DNA of 64,000 bases from Auanema rhodensis (lineage: Eukaryota > Nematoda > Chromadorea > Rhabditida > Rhabditidae): contig OZ059895.1 in NCBI GenBank assembly GCA_964057225.1, forward strand, positions 16,080,001 to 16,144,000. The letters are read 5' to 3'. Positions 9,618 through 19,863 of this stretch are shown here, piece after piece. Made by a program: the position numbers and the translations under genes. How positions within the stretch are numbered: position 1 is the stretch's first letter; each line of letters starts with the position of its first letter. Under the pieces are notes generated by a model. That model was given only the letters and a program-made list of their open reading frames with translations, was not told the DNA's origin and did no database searches.

Positions 9618-10130
9618 CTTGTTAGGGCTCTTGGTTTGAAAAAACCTCGAGTGTCTGATTACGTGTGGGATTTTGAGACGTTAGGGAGTGTTGTGGATAA
9701 GGAGTTTTAGAAAAGGGATGAGAAAGCTGTGAGTAACTGGTTTGTATAGTCGGCGTTAAGGAATGAATCTAAGTTGTGGCCTTTAACAGAGATCCGCCTA
9801 CTACCGTATGAAAGTTTTGGACTTTGTTCGCTTTCCAATTCAATATTCTTAAATGTATATAATTTAACCAGTTTGTATGTGTTCAAAAATGTTCAGTGCT
9901 CACTTGATTGATGCCTGAGCAATCTCATTAGTCCTTATTCCCATTTTTTTCTTTTTCTGACGATTCTGATCTTCTTGGACTCACGAGTGATCGAAAATGC
10001 CACGAAAATGGACTTTGGTAAATGTTCAAAGGATTTTAGCGGTTCTCATAATGTACATTCGTAATAGCATCACTCTTTAAGGAAGCAATTTAGAAAACGA
10101 ATGAGTACCGTAGTCCCATCATGATCAGAA

Positions 10131-10387
10131 GTCTAGTTTTAAAATTATGACTAGAAATAGGTGACTAAAGATTACAATAACTATATTTACAGAATTATGG
10201 TGTTTAGGAATGAGTCTTATGCTTCAAAACAACAATAACGGTATGAGGAAGGTGACATATAGTAAGGGGAGAAAATCCAAACTGATATGCTTAAGCCAAC
10301 TCGACCTGACGAATAAATTTAAATTTGGAGATCAGTTTGTAAGAATGTCGCAGGATTTTTCGGACTATAGCGAATATAAGTTATTAA
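10131..10387 (+). other. unassigned stretch with short ORF cut by piggyBac
   Basis: Unique sequence between the triplication and the piggyBac element. A plus-strand frame opens at 10210 (MSLMLQNNNNGMRK...) and runs into the element. If the element and one TTAA are ignored, the frame continues from 12937 to a stop at 13050-13052, about 98 codons in all. No family is recognised, and an open frame of this length could arise by chance. Confidence 0.3.
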
Positions 10388-12932
10388 CACATTCAGGACG
10401 GCGTGACCCAGCACTGGGTCACGGTCGGTAAATTACGTACAAAAAATTTAAAAATTTAAAAAATAGATTTTACTTGTTAATTTCAATATTATGTTAATAA
10501 ACAACACGGAAATAATCTAAAAAAGGGGAATGATACAAAACTAAGATAAAATGATAAAAAAAAACTGTCAATTTTTCTATCAATTTTTGTTCATTCTTGA
10601 ACGTACGGCATACTTTAAACTTGATCTATTTATGCTTAAGAACTTACTGTGATTAGATATCTAGTTGAATGATAGATGATATATCACTCTTCACATGCCT
10701 AAAGTTTTGATTCATAGATCCTTTTATTTTTGAAGTTATAGAATCTCAAATATACGATATCGTCATAAACTGTTTCACAATTTATTACATGCGTTTTAGC
10801 CATGAGCACTGTGTCGATTATTTTTTTAAAAATTTAAAATTTTTATGACTTTTACCTGATTTTCTATCTTATTTAGGTATTAATTTACTTTTTACCATTA
10901 TGAATTTTTTTACTTTTTTTATTGCATTTTTCAACTTTCTCTCGTCTTTCAGTTTCACTTATTCGAATATTTAGTTTTTCTCATTCAATTATTTAGGCTA
11001 CTCATTCGTACTTTGTTTACAAATGGACGCTGAAAACTTCTACCTCGAAGCTGACAACTTCTACCTCGATTCTGAGGATTCTGATTGGGATGATGACAAC
11101 GAGGAGAACGACGGAAATCTGTCTGGAGTTGTTTCCTGCGATGAGGACTAAATGGAAGAGGATGTAATGAAGAATGTCTTGAATGACGATTGGAAGGATG
11201 AGACATTCAAGAACTCCAGTTTTGACTTCACCGGCAGAATTGGAGCTAACGAAACTTGGATAGGAAATTGTCGGACACCCATCAGTTCTGGAGCTTGTTC
11301 GTCACATCTCATATGCTTATGATGATTGTGAATGAGACAAATCGCTATGAATCGACCAAGTTCAACACTCACTGGAATGACATCACCACTGCGGAGCTCC
11401 TCAAATTTTTTGGTCTGTGTCTACAAATGGGAATAGTTAGACTACCAGAACTCAAAAATTACTGGAGCAGTCACCCAGTTTTTGGATCAGCGATCGGTTC
11501 TAAAGTAATGAGTCGTTAAAAATTTGAACAAATTTTCCGGTCATTACATTTTGTGAACAATGCTGATACAGAAAAAAACAAGAACAACAGGCTGTTCAAG
11601 ATTGAGCCAATTCTGAAGATGTTCAACGATAGTGCTGCTAAGGCATGCATGCCAGGAAAACAGATCTGCATAGATGAGTCGATTGTTCCATTCCGAGGAC
11701 GGATCCTTTTCAAGCAATACATACCTCAGAAACATCATCGTTTTGGACTGAAATTGTTTAAACTGTGTTGTCCTCAAGGATACACATACAAAACAATTGT
11801 ATACACAGGAAAAGAGGTTGAGAGAACAGGAACAATTGCCGATACCGTCGTAATGAGATTGACTGAAAATCTTCTCCATGCTGGCAGACATCTTTTCACG
11901 GACAACTGGTATACTTCCATCTCTCTAGCTGAAAAACTGTTCAGCAACGGAACATATCTGACAGGAACTATCAGGAAGAATCGGATGGGAATTCCCGCTA
12001 AGATCAAAAATGCCAAGCTTCAAAGAGGAGAAATGATTTCACAGCAAAAAAATGGAATTGTTTCAATTTTCAAGTGGCAGGATAAACGGGAAATCTACAT
12101 GCTGTCTACCCATCACGATTACAGTGTTTGCATAAGAAAGACGAAGAAATGGTACATCAGATTGTTTTACCATATTATATTTCAAACTAGTATGGTTAAC
12201 GCATGGGTTCTCTATAACCAAATGTTTCCTGATGCTAAAATCTCTATAACGGCTTTCAAAATCAAAATTATAGAAGATCTTCTTGATTTTGACTCGATGA
12301 AAGACGCTAGAGAAGATGGACCGCGACCACTTCTTGTGAACATGGAAAAAAGGCCGGATAATAGGTAGCGCTGTTTTGGATGTTATGCACAAGAGCGAGA
12401 AGGAAAGAACAGAAAAGAAGCATCAGCATCAACCAAGAAAACAAGGAACATGTGTAGTGAATGTTTGAAACCTTATTGTCCTAATTGTTTTACTTCTTGT
12501 TCACATTCATGCATTGAAAAATAAATTTTTTTTTATAAATGTTATTATTTTATAGATGATATAAGCAAAATGGTGGGGGCATAACTTCAAAAATAAAAGG
12601 ATCTATGAATCAAAACTTTAGGCATGTGAAGAGTGATATCTCATCTATCATTCAACTAGATATCTAATCACAGTAAGTTCTTAAGCATAAATAGATCAAG
12701 TTTGAAGTATGCCGTACGTTCAAAAATGAACAAAAATTGATAGAAAAATTGACAGTTTTTTTTTATCATTTTATCTTAGTTTTGTATCATTTCCCTTTTT
12801 TAGATTATTTCCGTGTTGTTTATTAACATAATATTGAAATTAACAAGTAAAATCTATTTTTTAAATTTTTAAATTTTTTGTACGTAATTTACCGACCGGG
12901 ACCCAATGCTGGGTCACGCCGCTCTGAATGTG
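10388..12932. mobile_element. piggyBac-type DNA transposon with long inverted ends
   Basis: Flanked by TTAA at 10384-10387 and 12933-12936, the piggyBac target. The ends CACATTCAGGACGGCGTGAC and (reverse complement of the right) CACATTCAGAGCGGCGTGAC match. Inverted similarity continues for about 350 bases (10388-10740 against 12581-12932), unusually long for this superfamily, where ends are often short. Inside the outer end there is also a small hairpin around GACCCAGCACTGGGTC. It holds a broken transposase gene on the plus strand. Confidence 0.93.
11023..12522 (+). pseudogene. piggyBac transposase (DDE_Tnp_1_7), inactivated
   Basis: ATG at 11023 opens an acidic N-terminus (MDAENFYLEADNFYLDSEDS). 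It is broken by TAA at 11149, a frame change near 11250, TAA at 11517 (where the family usually has Arg in the M-R-x-F-E motif) and TAG at 12366. Catalytic residues: the first Asp is in CIDESIVPFRGR (codon at 11673), the second in LFTDNWYTS (11901). The third Asp region (the GG-V-D-x-x-D block) is missing: STHHDYSVC is followed directly by IRKTKKWYIRLFYH near 12135. After the TAG the frame goes on to a cysteine-rich C-terminus with CxxC pairs (12369-12522), the zinc domain that binds the ends. It cannot be active. Confidence 0.9.
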
Positions 12933-12936
12933 TTAA

Positions 12937-13389
12937 AATTAAACATCCTCTCACTTGTTGTGAGGTTTCCCGTACGATTTTTAAGCGTTTTTTTATATTT
13001 TTGGATGGTAAATGCTAAAGGTTGTCTGAACGATTTTAAACGCAAAATGTAATAGTCCTTATCGCAAAATTATTTAAATTTCAAATTGGCATGCTTTTCA
13101 TCCACAAAATTTAAGGAATAACTGGAGTTATTCTTTCCTCAAACCCGAAATCATTCCTTAAAAGGAGAATGGTGTGGGTAATAATCAAAATATATAAAAT
13201 CTTTAGGTGAATCTGTTCACGAATTCAGCCTAAAGTCCTCATGTGGCTTCGAGGTCGGGTAACAGTATAAATCAGATGTTTATAGCAAGGATATGTGACT
13301 TAGGTTCAGACATGACAAAATTGTGAACAACGGGATCAAGTAAAATAAATTCTTCCCAAAATGTATAATTTTTCTCTCTTATTATGAGA
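12937..13389. other. unassigned sequence between piggyBac and the repeat unit
   Basis: AT-rich, with no recognised gene. A short minus-strand frame near 13272-13390 (FWEEFILLDPVVHNFVMSEP) may be retroelement debris, but I cannot place it. Confidence 0.3.
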
Positions 13390-13416
13390 GGTATTCTGAT
13401 AACGTGTAGTCTCATA

Positions 13417-13488
13417 TCCTCGGTAGTATAGTGGTGAGTATCCGCGTCTGTCATAAGCGAGACCCAGGTTCAATTCCCGGCCGGGGAG
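13417..13488 (+). pseudogene. tRNA-Asp, degenerate
   Basis: Same layout as the reference, but CACATGCGAGACCCGGG has become CATAAGCGAGACCCAGG. The anticodon stem gains a G-A mismatch and the T stem an A-C mismatch. GTC is still in place. Probably not functional. Confidence 0.8.
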
Positions 13489-13628
13489 AATGTTTTACAC
13501 CTGTTCAGTATGTTTTCTTCCAGGTAATGCCCTGAGGGTTAAATTATCCGTAAATGTATTGTTTCATTGGCTAAATGGTTGTGAACGGGATGGTCGCCAA
13601 TACTGTCGGGTTCTTCCCGCTTGAGTTG

Positions 13629-16222
13629 GGGTCTGAGACGTTTCGTCGTCTCCTATTTTTACAACCTCTCCCCAGCAAGCCTAACGGTCGTAAATTATAC
13701 CACACGTGTTTTACTCTCAGTTTTTGGTCGTTTAGACTTCTAAAAATTACCCAAAAACTTAAACAGTTCATAAAAAATCAAGGTTTTCAATCTAAACGGC
13801 AAGGAGGTTTTTGTGTTAGAAAAAAAATATATGGTTCAAAAAATTTATTAGAGTTTAGTTTTTCAAGTTAAATGATTCAAAAATAAGATTTTCTGGTGTT
13901 AAATTTCGCCATCTCCTCGACATATGCTATTATTTCTTCCTGATTAGGCAGTCGGTTATTGGAGATGCTCTTGAAGTTTTCAAACTGAACCTCAATCCGT
14001 TGTTGCCTCTCAATTACGTTTTTTCTTTTTTTCCTGGCAGGCTCAACATTCGATGACAAAGCGATCAGGACATGATTAGCCATCAAATTTTCACCATGAA
14101 AAAAAGTAATTAATTCAGAAAGAGGAGGATGAGAACAAGATAAAATAGTCTTCATTTTATGGTGAAAGAGAGATTCAACATTATTAGATGTACAAAACTG
14201 TTTTATGTCCCATTTGCTCCAATAATGTCGCAAAGGTCCTTCAATCCATGTTTCATTCACATAACTGATCATTTGAAGACAAGAAGAATATGATGGATGA
14301 TCAGAAGAAACAGGAGAATTGAGTAACCCGGACCGTGAGATAAGATCAGTTTGAAGGAAGAGCAAGCCCAGCAGCCGACCATGCCATTGTTTGATTTCAA
14401 TGGATTGCTTCTCTGCTTGTGTCAAACCTAGTTGAAGAAACCGTCTGTTCAAGCTCTGAGCATAATGAAATGCACATCCTTGAACAGAATTAAAAATAGT
14501 TTCAGCTTCCCTTATTACAGCGATCTCAAAATCACAGATAAAAATAAGGTTTTCAACTATGCAACCAACGTTGGAGAGAGCTAGTGCAATATGTTGAAGA
14601 AGCCTTCTATAAGTGAACCTACTCTTATTTTTTAAAATGGAATAGAAAAGAGGTACAGTTGTTCCATTTCTGCAACCGCCCATGATGGTATATGTTTGTT
14701 CCATATCCAAAGGCTGGTATTTGAAACAACCGTCCCCAAGCAAATGAGTTAAACCATTCTGAACAGCTAGTTCCAAACAAAATGTATCAAAATACAAATG
14801 AAACTCGCTGTCATGAAAATGCAAGAACGTACGATCATTGATAGTTTTGGACAAAGACAGAGGAACATTGGTCATGGATGTTCTTAAGTCTTTACGAGAA
14901 CTTAAAGCCCTTGTAATAGCTCTACGTCTACTATCGTAGCCACCATGAAACCAAGCAGAGGAAACTTCTTGCTTTTCATGCTCTTCTAACTCAGATTCAT
15001 GAAATATTTTTTTTATTTCATTGACAAATAAGGAATATGCTTTCATCTCAAAACATGAGTCTGAACTTTTAATATTCTGAGTTAGAGAGTATGTGATATT
15101 TTTGCATTTGTTAATAGAAAACAAAAATGGATCACAATAATGGTTTTGAGCAACAGGATTTTCGAGAAATACATTATTTTCTACTTTGATAGAAGTGTAT
15201 TTACCCAAATGTTTACAACCCGTGCAACGATAAATAGAATAAGCTTTTTGAGAACTTTTACTACTGAATTGGTAGCGATACAGCAAGTTTTCAAATTTAT
15301 ATTCTAAACAGGGGTGTACACCCTGCTTAGAAGGCGCAATGAGAGCGGCGTATGAGTTAGGATTTGCAGATTGCGAAGAAAATGAAGAAGAAGGAGAGGG
15401 AACAGAAGAAGAAGGAGAGGGAACAGAAGAAGAAGGAGAGAGAACAGGTAAAGAAGGAGAGGAAACAGAAGGAGGAGAAGAAGAAAGAGAAGATGACGAT
15501 GAAGAATGAACGGCAGAAGAAGAAGAAGAAGGCTGAATAGAAAGATGTGAAGTAGAAGAAGAGAACAGTGGAACAGTCCTTCTGTTGACAGTAGGAACAG
15601 TAACTGTAGCAACAGATTCAACTGAAGAAGATGCCGCAGATGAATTTGCTAGAGAAAGAGCAGAAGCAAAATTAACATTTTGCTGCCTCAATGGAGGGAT
15701 ATTGAAAGATGGAAGAGTGAAATTCAAAAATGAGAGTGAAGTTACATCATTTGAATAAACTTCAAGATTCTGAGTATTTACCGAAGAATTATTGAAAAAG
15801 ATAGTTATGTTCTCCGAAGGAACATTATCAAAAGGCTGAGAAACAAGAACAAATTTACCCTGAGCGTTAATCATCAGAGAAAATGGACAGAAAGTAGAAG
15901 GAAAAATCATGATGAACGAGAAAAGTTGAGAAAGTGTGAATAAGCAAACTTATCGAAAGAAAAGATAAACTAACAACTATTACTATGAACTCACGTAACT
16001 GTTGACTTGAAACTGTTTGATGATAGCCTGGTTGATAGAACTGTATGTTTATTTTAATTTCTGCTTTTTTCAATTTATATTTTGATGGCACTTCAAGGTA
16101 TGTAGCCACTTATATCTGACTTCTATAGATTTATAGCTTTAATAGCACCCCGAGTTACATGAACACTGACACTTGTCAGCACATTAGTTCACAAACTAGA
16201 GACGACAAAACGTCCGCCACCC
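13629..16222. mobile_element. MULE (Mutator-like) DNA transposon
   Basis: The terminal inverted repeats are GGGTCTGAGACGTTTCGTCG on the left and, reversed, GGGTGGCGGACGTTTTGTCG on the right (continuing TCTC on both sides). They are flanked by a 9-bp duplication CTTGAGTTG (13620-13628, 16223-16231) taken from the U1/tRNA unit spacer. Nine-base duplications and the transposase type fit MULEs. The transposase frame is open end to end and both ends are present, so this copy may still be mobile or recently was. Confidence 0.9.
13877..15910 (-). CDS. MULE transposase, 677 aa, intact frame
   Basis: Cuts and inserts the surrounding element in the nucleus. Residues 113-185 are low-complexity Ser/Pro. 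A FLYWCH-like zinc-binding module follows (CTGC at 229-232, then H257 and C259). The MULE core shows D393 in LLGDGCFKY, D460 in FICDFEIAVIREAE, a conserved GCAFHYAQSLNRR block at 478-490 and the closing Glu near 579 in TSNNVESLFHHKMK: a DDE triad. The start at 15910 is the first ATG of the frame; an earlier start would need an unseen exon. There are no stops or frameshifts, unlike every other transposon gene in this window. Its neighbours are only the terminal repeats. Confidence 0.9.
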   Translation of the reverse strand: MIFPSTFCPFSLMINAQGKFVLVSQPFDNVPSENITIFFNNSSVNTQNLEVYSNDVTSLSFLNFTLPSFNIPPLRQQNVNFASALSLANSSAASSSVESVATVTVPTVNRRTVPLFSSSTSHLSIQPSSSSSAVHSSSSSSLSSSPPSVSSPSLPVLSPSSSVPSPSSSVPSPSSSFSSQSANPNSYAALIAPSKQGVHPCLEYKFENLLYRYQFSSKSSQKAYSIYRCTGCKHLGKYTSIKVENNVFLENPVAQNHYCDPFLFSINKCKNITYSLTQNIKSSDSCFEMKAYSLFVNEIKKIFHESELEEHEKQEVSSAWFHGGYDSRRRAITRALSSRKDLRTSMTNVPLSLSKTINDRTFLHFHDSEFHLYFDTFCLELAVQNGLTHLLGDGCFKYQPLDMEQTYTIMGGCRNGTTVPLFYSILKNKSRFTYRRLLQHIALALSNVGCIVENLIFICDFEIAVIREAETIFNSVQGCAFHYAQSLNRRFLQLGLTQAEKQSIEIKQWHGRLLGLLFLQTDLISRSGLLNSPVSSDHPSYSSCLQMISYVNETWIEGPLRHYWSKWDIKQFCTSNNVESLFHHKMKTILSCSHPPLSELITFFHGENLMANHVLIALSSNVEPARKKRKNVIERQQRIEVQFENFKSISNNRLPNQEEIIAYVEEMAKFNTRKSYF

Positions 16223-16343
16223 CTTGAGTTGCAATTAAAACCTGATCGAATGGTTTTCCTCAAGATTCACAAATTGAATAAAGTGAAACCCATATGAGAT
16301 ACCAAACAAGGTATGGCCTGTTAGACTCATTGAGTTGACCATT

Positions 16344-16581
16344 AAACTTACCTGGCTGGGAGCTGCCCGCGATCATCAAGGCGGGCTCTCTACGAAGAGG
16401 CCTGATCATTGCACTTTTCGATTGGGCTGACCTGTATGGCAATCTCGAGTATAAATTTATGCTTGGTGATCAGAATATCTTGAGAGTTTCACGTGAAATG
16501 GGCTGACATGTATGGCAATCTCGAGTTGAGATTCGCCAACAGCTAAATTTTTGCGTTTGGGGATGCGTTCGCGCGTCCCTT
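16344..16581 (+). pseudogene. U1 snRNA, broken and partly duplicated
   Basis: The 5' part (16344 to about 16450) is normal up to the first half of stem-loop 3 (CAATCTCGAG), then jumps to downstream spacer. A second piece from about 16501 repeats stem-loop 3, the Sm site and stem-loop 4. No continuous U1 can be made. Confidence 0.85.
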
Positions 16582-16740
16582 ACAATCTGAAGTATAAAGT
16601 TCATGCTTCGTGATTAGAATATCTTGAGAGTTTCACGTGAGATCCACGTACATCCACACGCTCACTTCATTTTTGAAATATATTAGCATGATTGATGCTA
16701 AGGGAGAGACTTAGAATCGTAACGTTGGCTTTCTCTTTTC

Positions 16741-17938
16741 TTAAGATTGACCTTATGCTCTTTATTTCTTACCGCTACACCAATGAATACCATACACGTT
16801 TATTTTAAGTCCATTTTTGCTCTCCAAATTATAAATTGCTCGACTTGAAACAACAAAATGAAGGCGCCAATTTGTTTTAAGGTACAGATACAAGGGATCT
16901 TGCTTAAATGCAAGATAGGACCAATACAATTTTTGCCCGCCGTCCTCAATCAATTTCGCCAAACGAGAAATTATAATTGTTCACATTTTATTTTGGGCAT
17001 AAAGAAGTTGATTATTGGAGCAAAAATTCATAAAGACGCGCGCAATTGATTATAGTTTGTATATATTGTGGTCAGAACTAGAATTTCAAAACATTATTAT
17101 ATTCAGACGTACAAGATCAATTTACATATTATTTTGCGGGAAACCGAAAACGGTTATATAAAATCAATATAAAAACAGACCACACTAGTCCGAAAAAGCC
17201 TGGTAAATCTGCAATAAGACTTCTCAGCTCTTTTTTGACAGTCAGGTCAAGTTGGCGGAAGCATAACTGCTACGGATTTTATTCCGGTAGATTATGTCAC
17301 CTTCCTCAAATCATTTCGTTGTTTCAATTCATAAGATACCCCTCATCTCTTACAGTAATACTAAGTAATTTGGATATGTTTAAAAATAGACGTAATTTTC
17401 TCATTCTCAAAAAGAAATTCACTTAGTTCAACGCAGTTTGGCTTATTTTGATCAAGAAAAAGGACAGCCTTTTCAATAATTTTCCTCAAACATCATTAGC
17501 ATGCACAATGTCAAAAACATTTTGAGCAAAACATGCTATTTAAGGAAAAAGGAATGAGGACAAGATTGAAAAACACATAAGGCCATTTTCTTAACAAAAA
17601 CAGAGCAAAGCGCACAAAAATAAAAACACAGAGTACAAGCTTTATTTATTCAAAACCCCCACTTGTAAGCTAGCTGTCTCTCAAACTCTGCAGCAAGAGA
17701 GATAGGCTCGTAACTGGGATTGAGGTATTCGGGAAACTCTCTCCCCAGTGAGGCCCTCAGCTACAATCCAAGCGAAGAGCTATCATAACATACATCAATT
17801 TCAAACAATATTTTACATAATAATTCATAAAATAAAGGCTGCCTATCGGAATACCAACTCCAGGGAAGTGCGACAAGCCCACACGGGAGAGCGGCATAAA
17901 AATGCGCGCACTGGTCACGGAAGCAGAGAAGCCCTACG
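16741..17938. other. unassigned, no gene recognised
   Basis: Mostly AT-rich sequence. Short frames on both strands (16762-16962 minus, 16858-17049 plus, 17748-18017 plus) match nothing I know. The more GC-rich piece 17650-17938 abuts the retroelement and may be the end of another mobile element. Confidence 0.3.
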
Positions 17939-17953
17939 AGTTTTGGGCCTTGC

Positions 17954-18718
17954 TCAGATCACTCCTACCTTCAGAGTATTTTTAAGTCCTCTTAAGAAGG
18001 TTGATCTTAATATGTGATCCTTATGTGGGTCATCGCTGGCGAAAGCACTAAGGCTTATTGTTCGCAAAGCTTGAGCAAAGGCATCAATCGAAAGATCCCC
18101 TTGACTAGTGTTTTGAAGGCTGATCAGTGCTGGTTCCTGATTATATTCAGGACAGAGATTTGATGTTAAAGCTGCTAACAGATCGTTCCATGAACCCGAT
18201 GTTTCAAGGTGTTCAGGAGTTTGTTTGTATGCTTCTTCCGCCGCATCATTTTTAAGAAGCAACGGCAGAAGAGTCAACCTTTCAGGTATTACTAGGCCAA
18301 GTGCATTAGCGAAGACATTAGATTTAGCGGTAAAGTCGCGGAAATTGCGGCTACCGTCATAAACAGGGCAGTAGGGTGATGTTAAAACTTGGACGATTGT
18401 TGTTTTCCCCGCTCCGGGTAAATTGGTTGCGGGCTCAATCATTTTTTTCGGAACAGTTATTACTGTATATGCAGATCTTGAACTTCCTGACGTAGGAGTA
18501 ATGTGCTCTGTTTGGTTATATTGGTTAGGTGTCGTCAATTCGTCTAATCTTGGACTATTGAGAATTGAGGTTGATGTTTGTGGGTTATTTTTCAAAAGTT
18601 TTCTCTGCTTCGGTGAGGTGATTGGAGATAACGTATAGCGCGTGTATGTATTGGGTATTGTAGCGAGTCGTTGTGCTCGGCTAGATTTTGGGTTTGGGTC
18701 TTTGTTTGAGCGATTCAA
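17954..18718 (-). pseudogene. retroelement Gag capsid part, copy B
   Basis: 254 codons, about 90% like copy A by eye, with a short insertion in the N-terminal part (NKDPNPKSSRAQR). It ends LKVGVI then TGA; copy A has CGA at that stop but TGA two codons earlier, so each copy repairs the other's lesion. The last codons run into foreign sequence at about 17939. As in copy A, the frame opens at a non-ATG codon overlapping the stop of the upstream frame. Confidence 0.72.
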
Positions 18719-19143
18719 TAAATCAACGACTTTGTTTTTAAGAGATTGTAAGTCTGTTGTTGAAGGTTAACCAGTAGGTTCTTGACTTGAGAGAGAGAAA
18801 GAGAGATATCAGAATTATTTAAATTTTTATTATTTTTATGTATATTTGAAGAGCGTACCTTTTCTTTCGTAGTGGTGTTCGGTGTCTGTTCGTCTATGAT
18901 CAAGGGTCGCTCGTTGTCTCCAGATGGTATGTAGTCCGGATCGCTAGAATGTTCTGAAGGAGAAAACGTACCTGCGCGGGGCGTGTAAAATTTTTCGACG
19001 TTAGGCTTCCCCTCTGCTGTGTCTTCGTTGATGATAGCGACACTTTGCGCGCGAGTTCGGCTTCTGGTTACTGGAGCTGAATCGCGTGGATCCGGGTTGG
19101 AGTGTGTACTAAGAGGTACAGCTGAGTTATACCTTCTCTCCAC
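18715..19143 (-). pseudogene. retroelement Gag N-terminal part, copy B
   Basis: 142 codons in one frame, without the extra A seen in triplication copies 1 and 2. It ends in SLIY and TGA, exactly as in copy A. The change of frame between N-terminal and capsid parts is therefore shared by both retroelement copies. Confidence 0.7.
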
Positions 19144-19387
19144 CTTGTTAGGGCTCTTGGTTTGAAAAAACCTTGAGTGTTTTATTACGTGTGGGATGAT
19201 GGGATTTTAACGTAAATAGGTGGGTATGTAAGCTTAGTTGTTGGTGATCAGTTGGGAAAAGTTAGATTGAGACTGACGACTGGTTTGGACAAGTCGGAAG
19301 GATAGGAATGAATCTAAGGTTCTGGCCATAACTTTAAATCTGCCTTCTACCGTACTTTGGAATTGGACTTTGGTTATCTTGGTCTCA

Positions 19388-19415
19388 TATTCTCGGTAGT
19401 ATAGTGGTGAGTAAC
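19388..19415 (+). pseudogene. tRNA-Asp 5' fragment
   Basis: TTCTCGGTAGTATAGTGGTG then a break: acceptor 5' strand and A box only. It lies at the inner edge of the left palindrome arm. Confidence 0.75.
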
Positions 19416-19489
19416 CACACGTTACGATTCTTAGATTCATTCGTATCCTTCCGACGGGTCTCGCATGTGACATCGTATCCTTCCGAGGG

Positions 19490-19533
19490 GTCTCGCATGT
19501 GACAGACGCGGATACTATACTACCGAGGATATG
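19490..19533 (-). pseudogene. tRNA-Asp 5' fragment, inverted
   Basis: The reverse complement reads from the acceptor 5' strand through the A box and, after a short internal deletion (GTGGTGA missing), the anticodon arm as far as GCGAGACC. There is no T arm. Confidence 0.7.
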
Positions 19534-19711
19534 AGACCAAGATAACCAAAGTCCAATTCCAAAGTACGGTAGAAGGCAGATTTAAAGTTATGGCCAGAAC
19601 CTTAGATTCATTCCTATCCTTCCGACTTGTCCAAACCAGTCGTCAGTCTCAATCTAAGTTTTCCCATCTTATCAGAATACCAACGTTACGATTCTAGATG
19701 GTTAAATTGGT

Positions 19712-19768
19712 CTCATATTCTCGGTAGTATAGTGGTGAGTATCCGCGTCTGTCACATGCGAGACCCGT
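19712..19768 (+). pseudogene. tRNA-Asp 5' two-thirds, fused to retroelement leader
   Basis: Acceptor 5' strand (TTCTCGG), D arm and anticodon arm with GTC are intact; the T arm and acceptor 3' strand are replaced by leader sequence. Confidence 0.8.
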
Positions 19769-19863
19769 CGGAAGGATACGAATGAATCTAAGGTTCTGGC
19801 CATAACTTTAAATCCGCCTTCCACCGTATTTTGGAATTGGACTTTGGTTAAATTGGTCTCATA

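Larger units (their letters stand above)
7280..10130 (-). repeat. 951-bp tandem triplication of gag N-terminus and leader
   Basis: Three copies starting at 7280, 8231 and 9182 (steps of exactly 951), ending at 10130. Each holds, on the minus strand, the first about 144 codons of Gag and about 520 bases of upstream leader. Copies differ by a few bases, including the length of a (GA)n tract (7358, 8309 and 9260 regions) and one A at 7527/8478. Only the first copy is joined to the rest of gag. Confidence 0.95.
4560..13389. other. composite insertion inside one U1/tRNA unit
   Basis: The unit stops at 4559 and resumes at about 13390 (GGTATTCTGATAACG), with only some 29 bases of the expected unit missing between the two edges. 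The 8.8 kb in between holds an LTR-retroelement derivative on the minus strand, a 951-bp tandem triplication of its 5' part, and a piggyBac element. I saw no simple target duplication at the two edges. Confidence 0.7.
13390..16740 (+). repeat. U1/tRNA unit, degenerate copy split by a MULE
   Basis: Unit sequence at 13390-13628 (with a damaged tRNA) and 16223-16740 (with a rearranged U1). Around 16450-16500 a short segment is repeated out of order, and near 16686 the sequence jumps from TATTAGCA to the GATTGATGCTAAGGG block, losing about 70 bases. The unit ends near 16740, before any tRNA. Confidence 0.85.
17939..19390 (-). mobile_element. LTR retroelement fragment, gag only (copy B)
   Basis: Minus-strand relative of the element at 5482-10130. 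It starts abruptly at GGGCCTTGC, where copy A continues into the Gag tail, and carries the capsid and N-terminal Gag frames plus a diverged leader that runs to about 19390. No pol sequence and no complete LTR were seen. Confidence 0.75.
19253..19666. repeat. long inverted repeat (palindrome), 153-bp arms
   Basis: Left arm 19253-19405 and right arm 19514-19666 are near-perfect reverse complements. Both contain retroelement leader sequence joined to the first part of tRNA-Asp. The 108-base spacer holds a 32-bp tandem duplication (starts 19441 and 19473) with a reversed tRNA piece GGTCTCGCATGTGACA in each copy. It could form a cruciform or hairpin. Confidence 0.9.

Noticed and set aside
11544-12392. 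Minus-strand frames opposite the piggyBac transposase
   Set aside because: Shadows of the plus-strand coding sequence, which shows the family motifs.
15304-15621. Leu-rich frame inside the MULE gene
   Set aside because: Shifted reading of the Ser/Pro low-complexity stretch of the transposase.
19234-19473. Frames over the tRNA/leader chimeras
   Set aside because: They arise from repeated non-coding segments.
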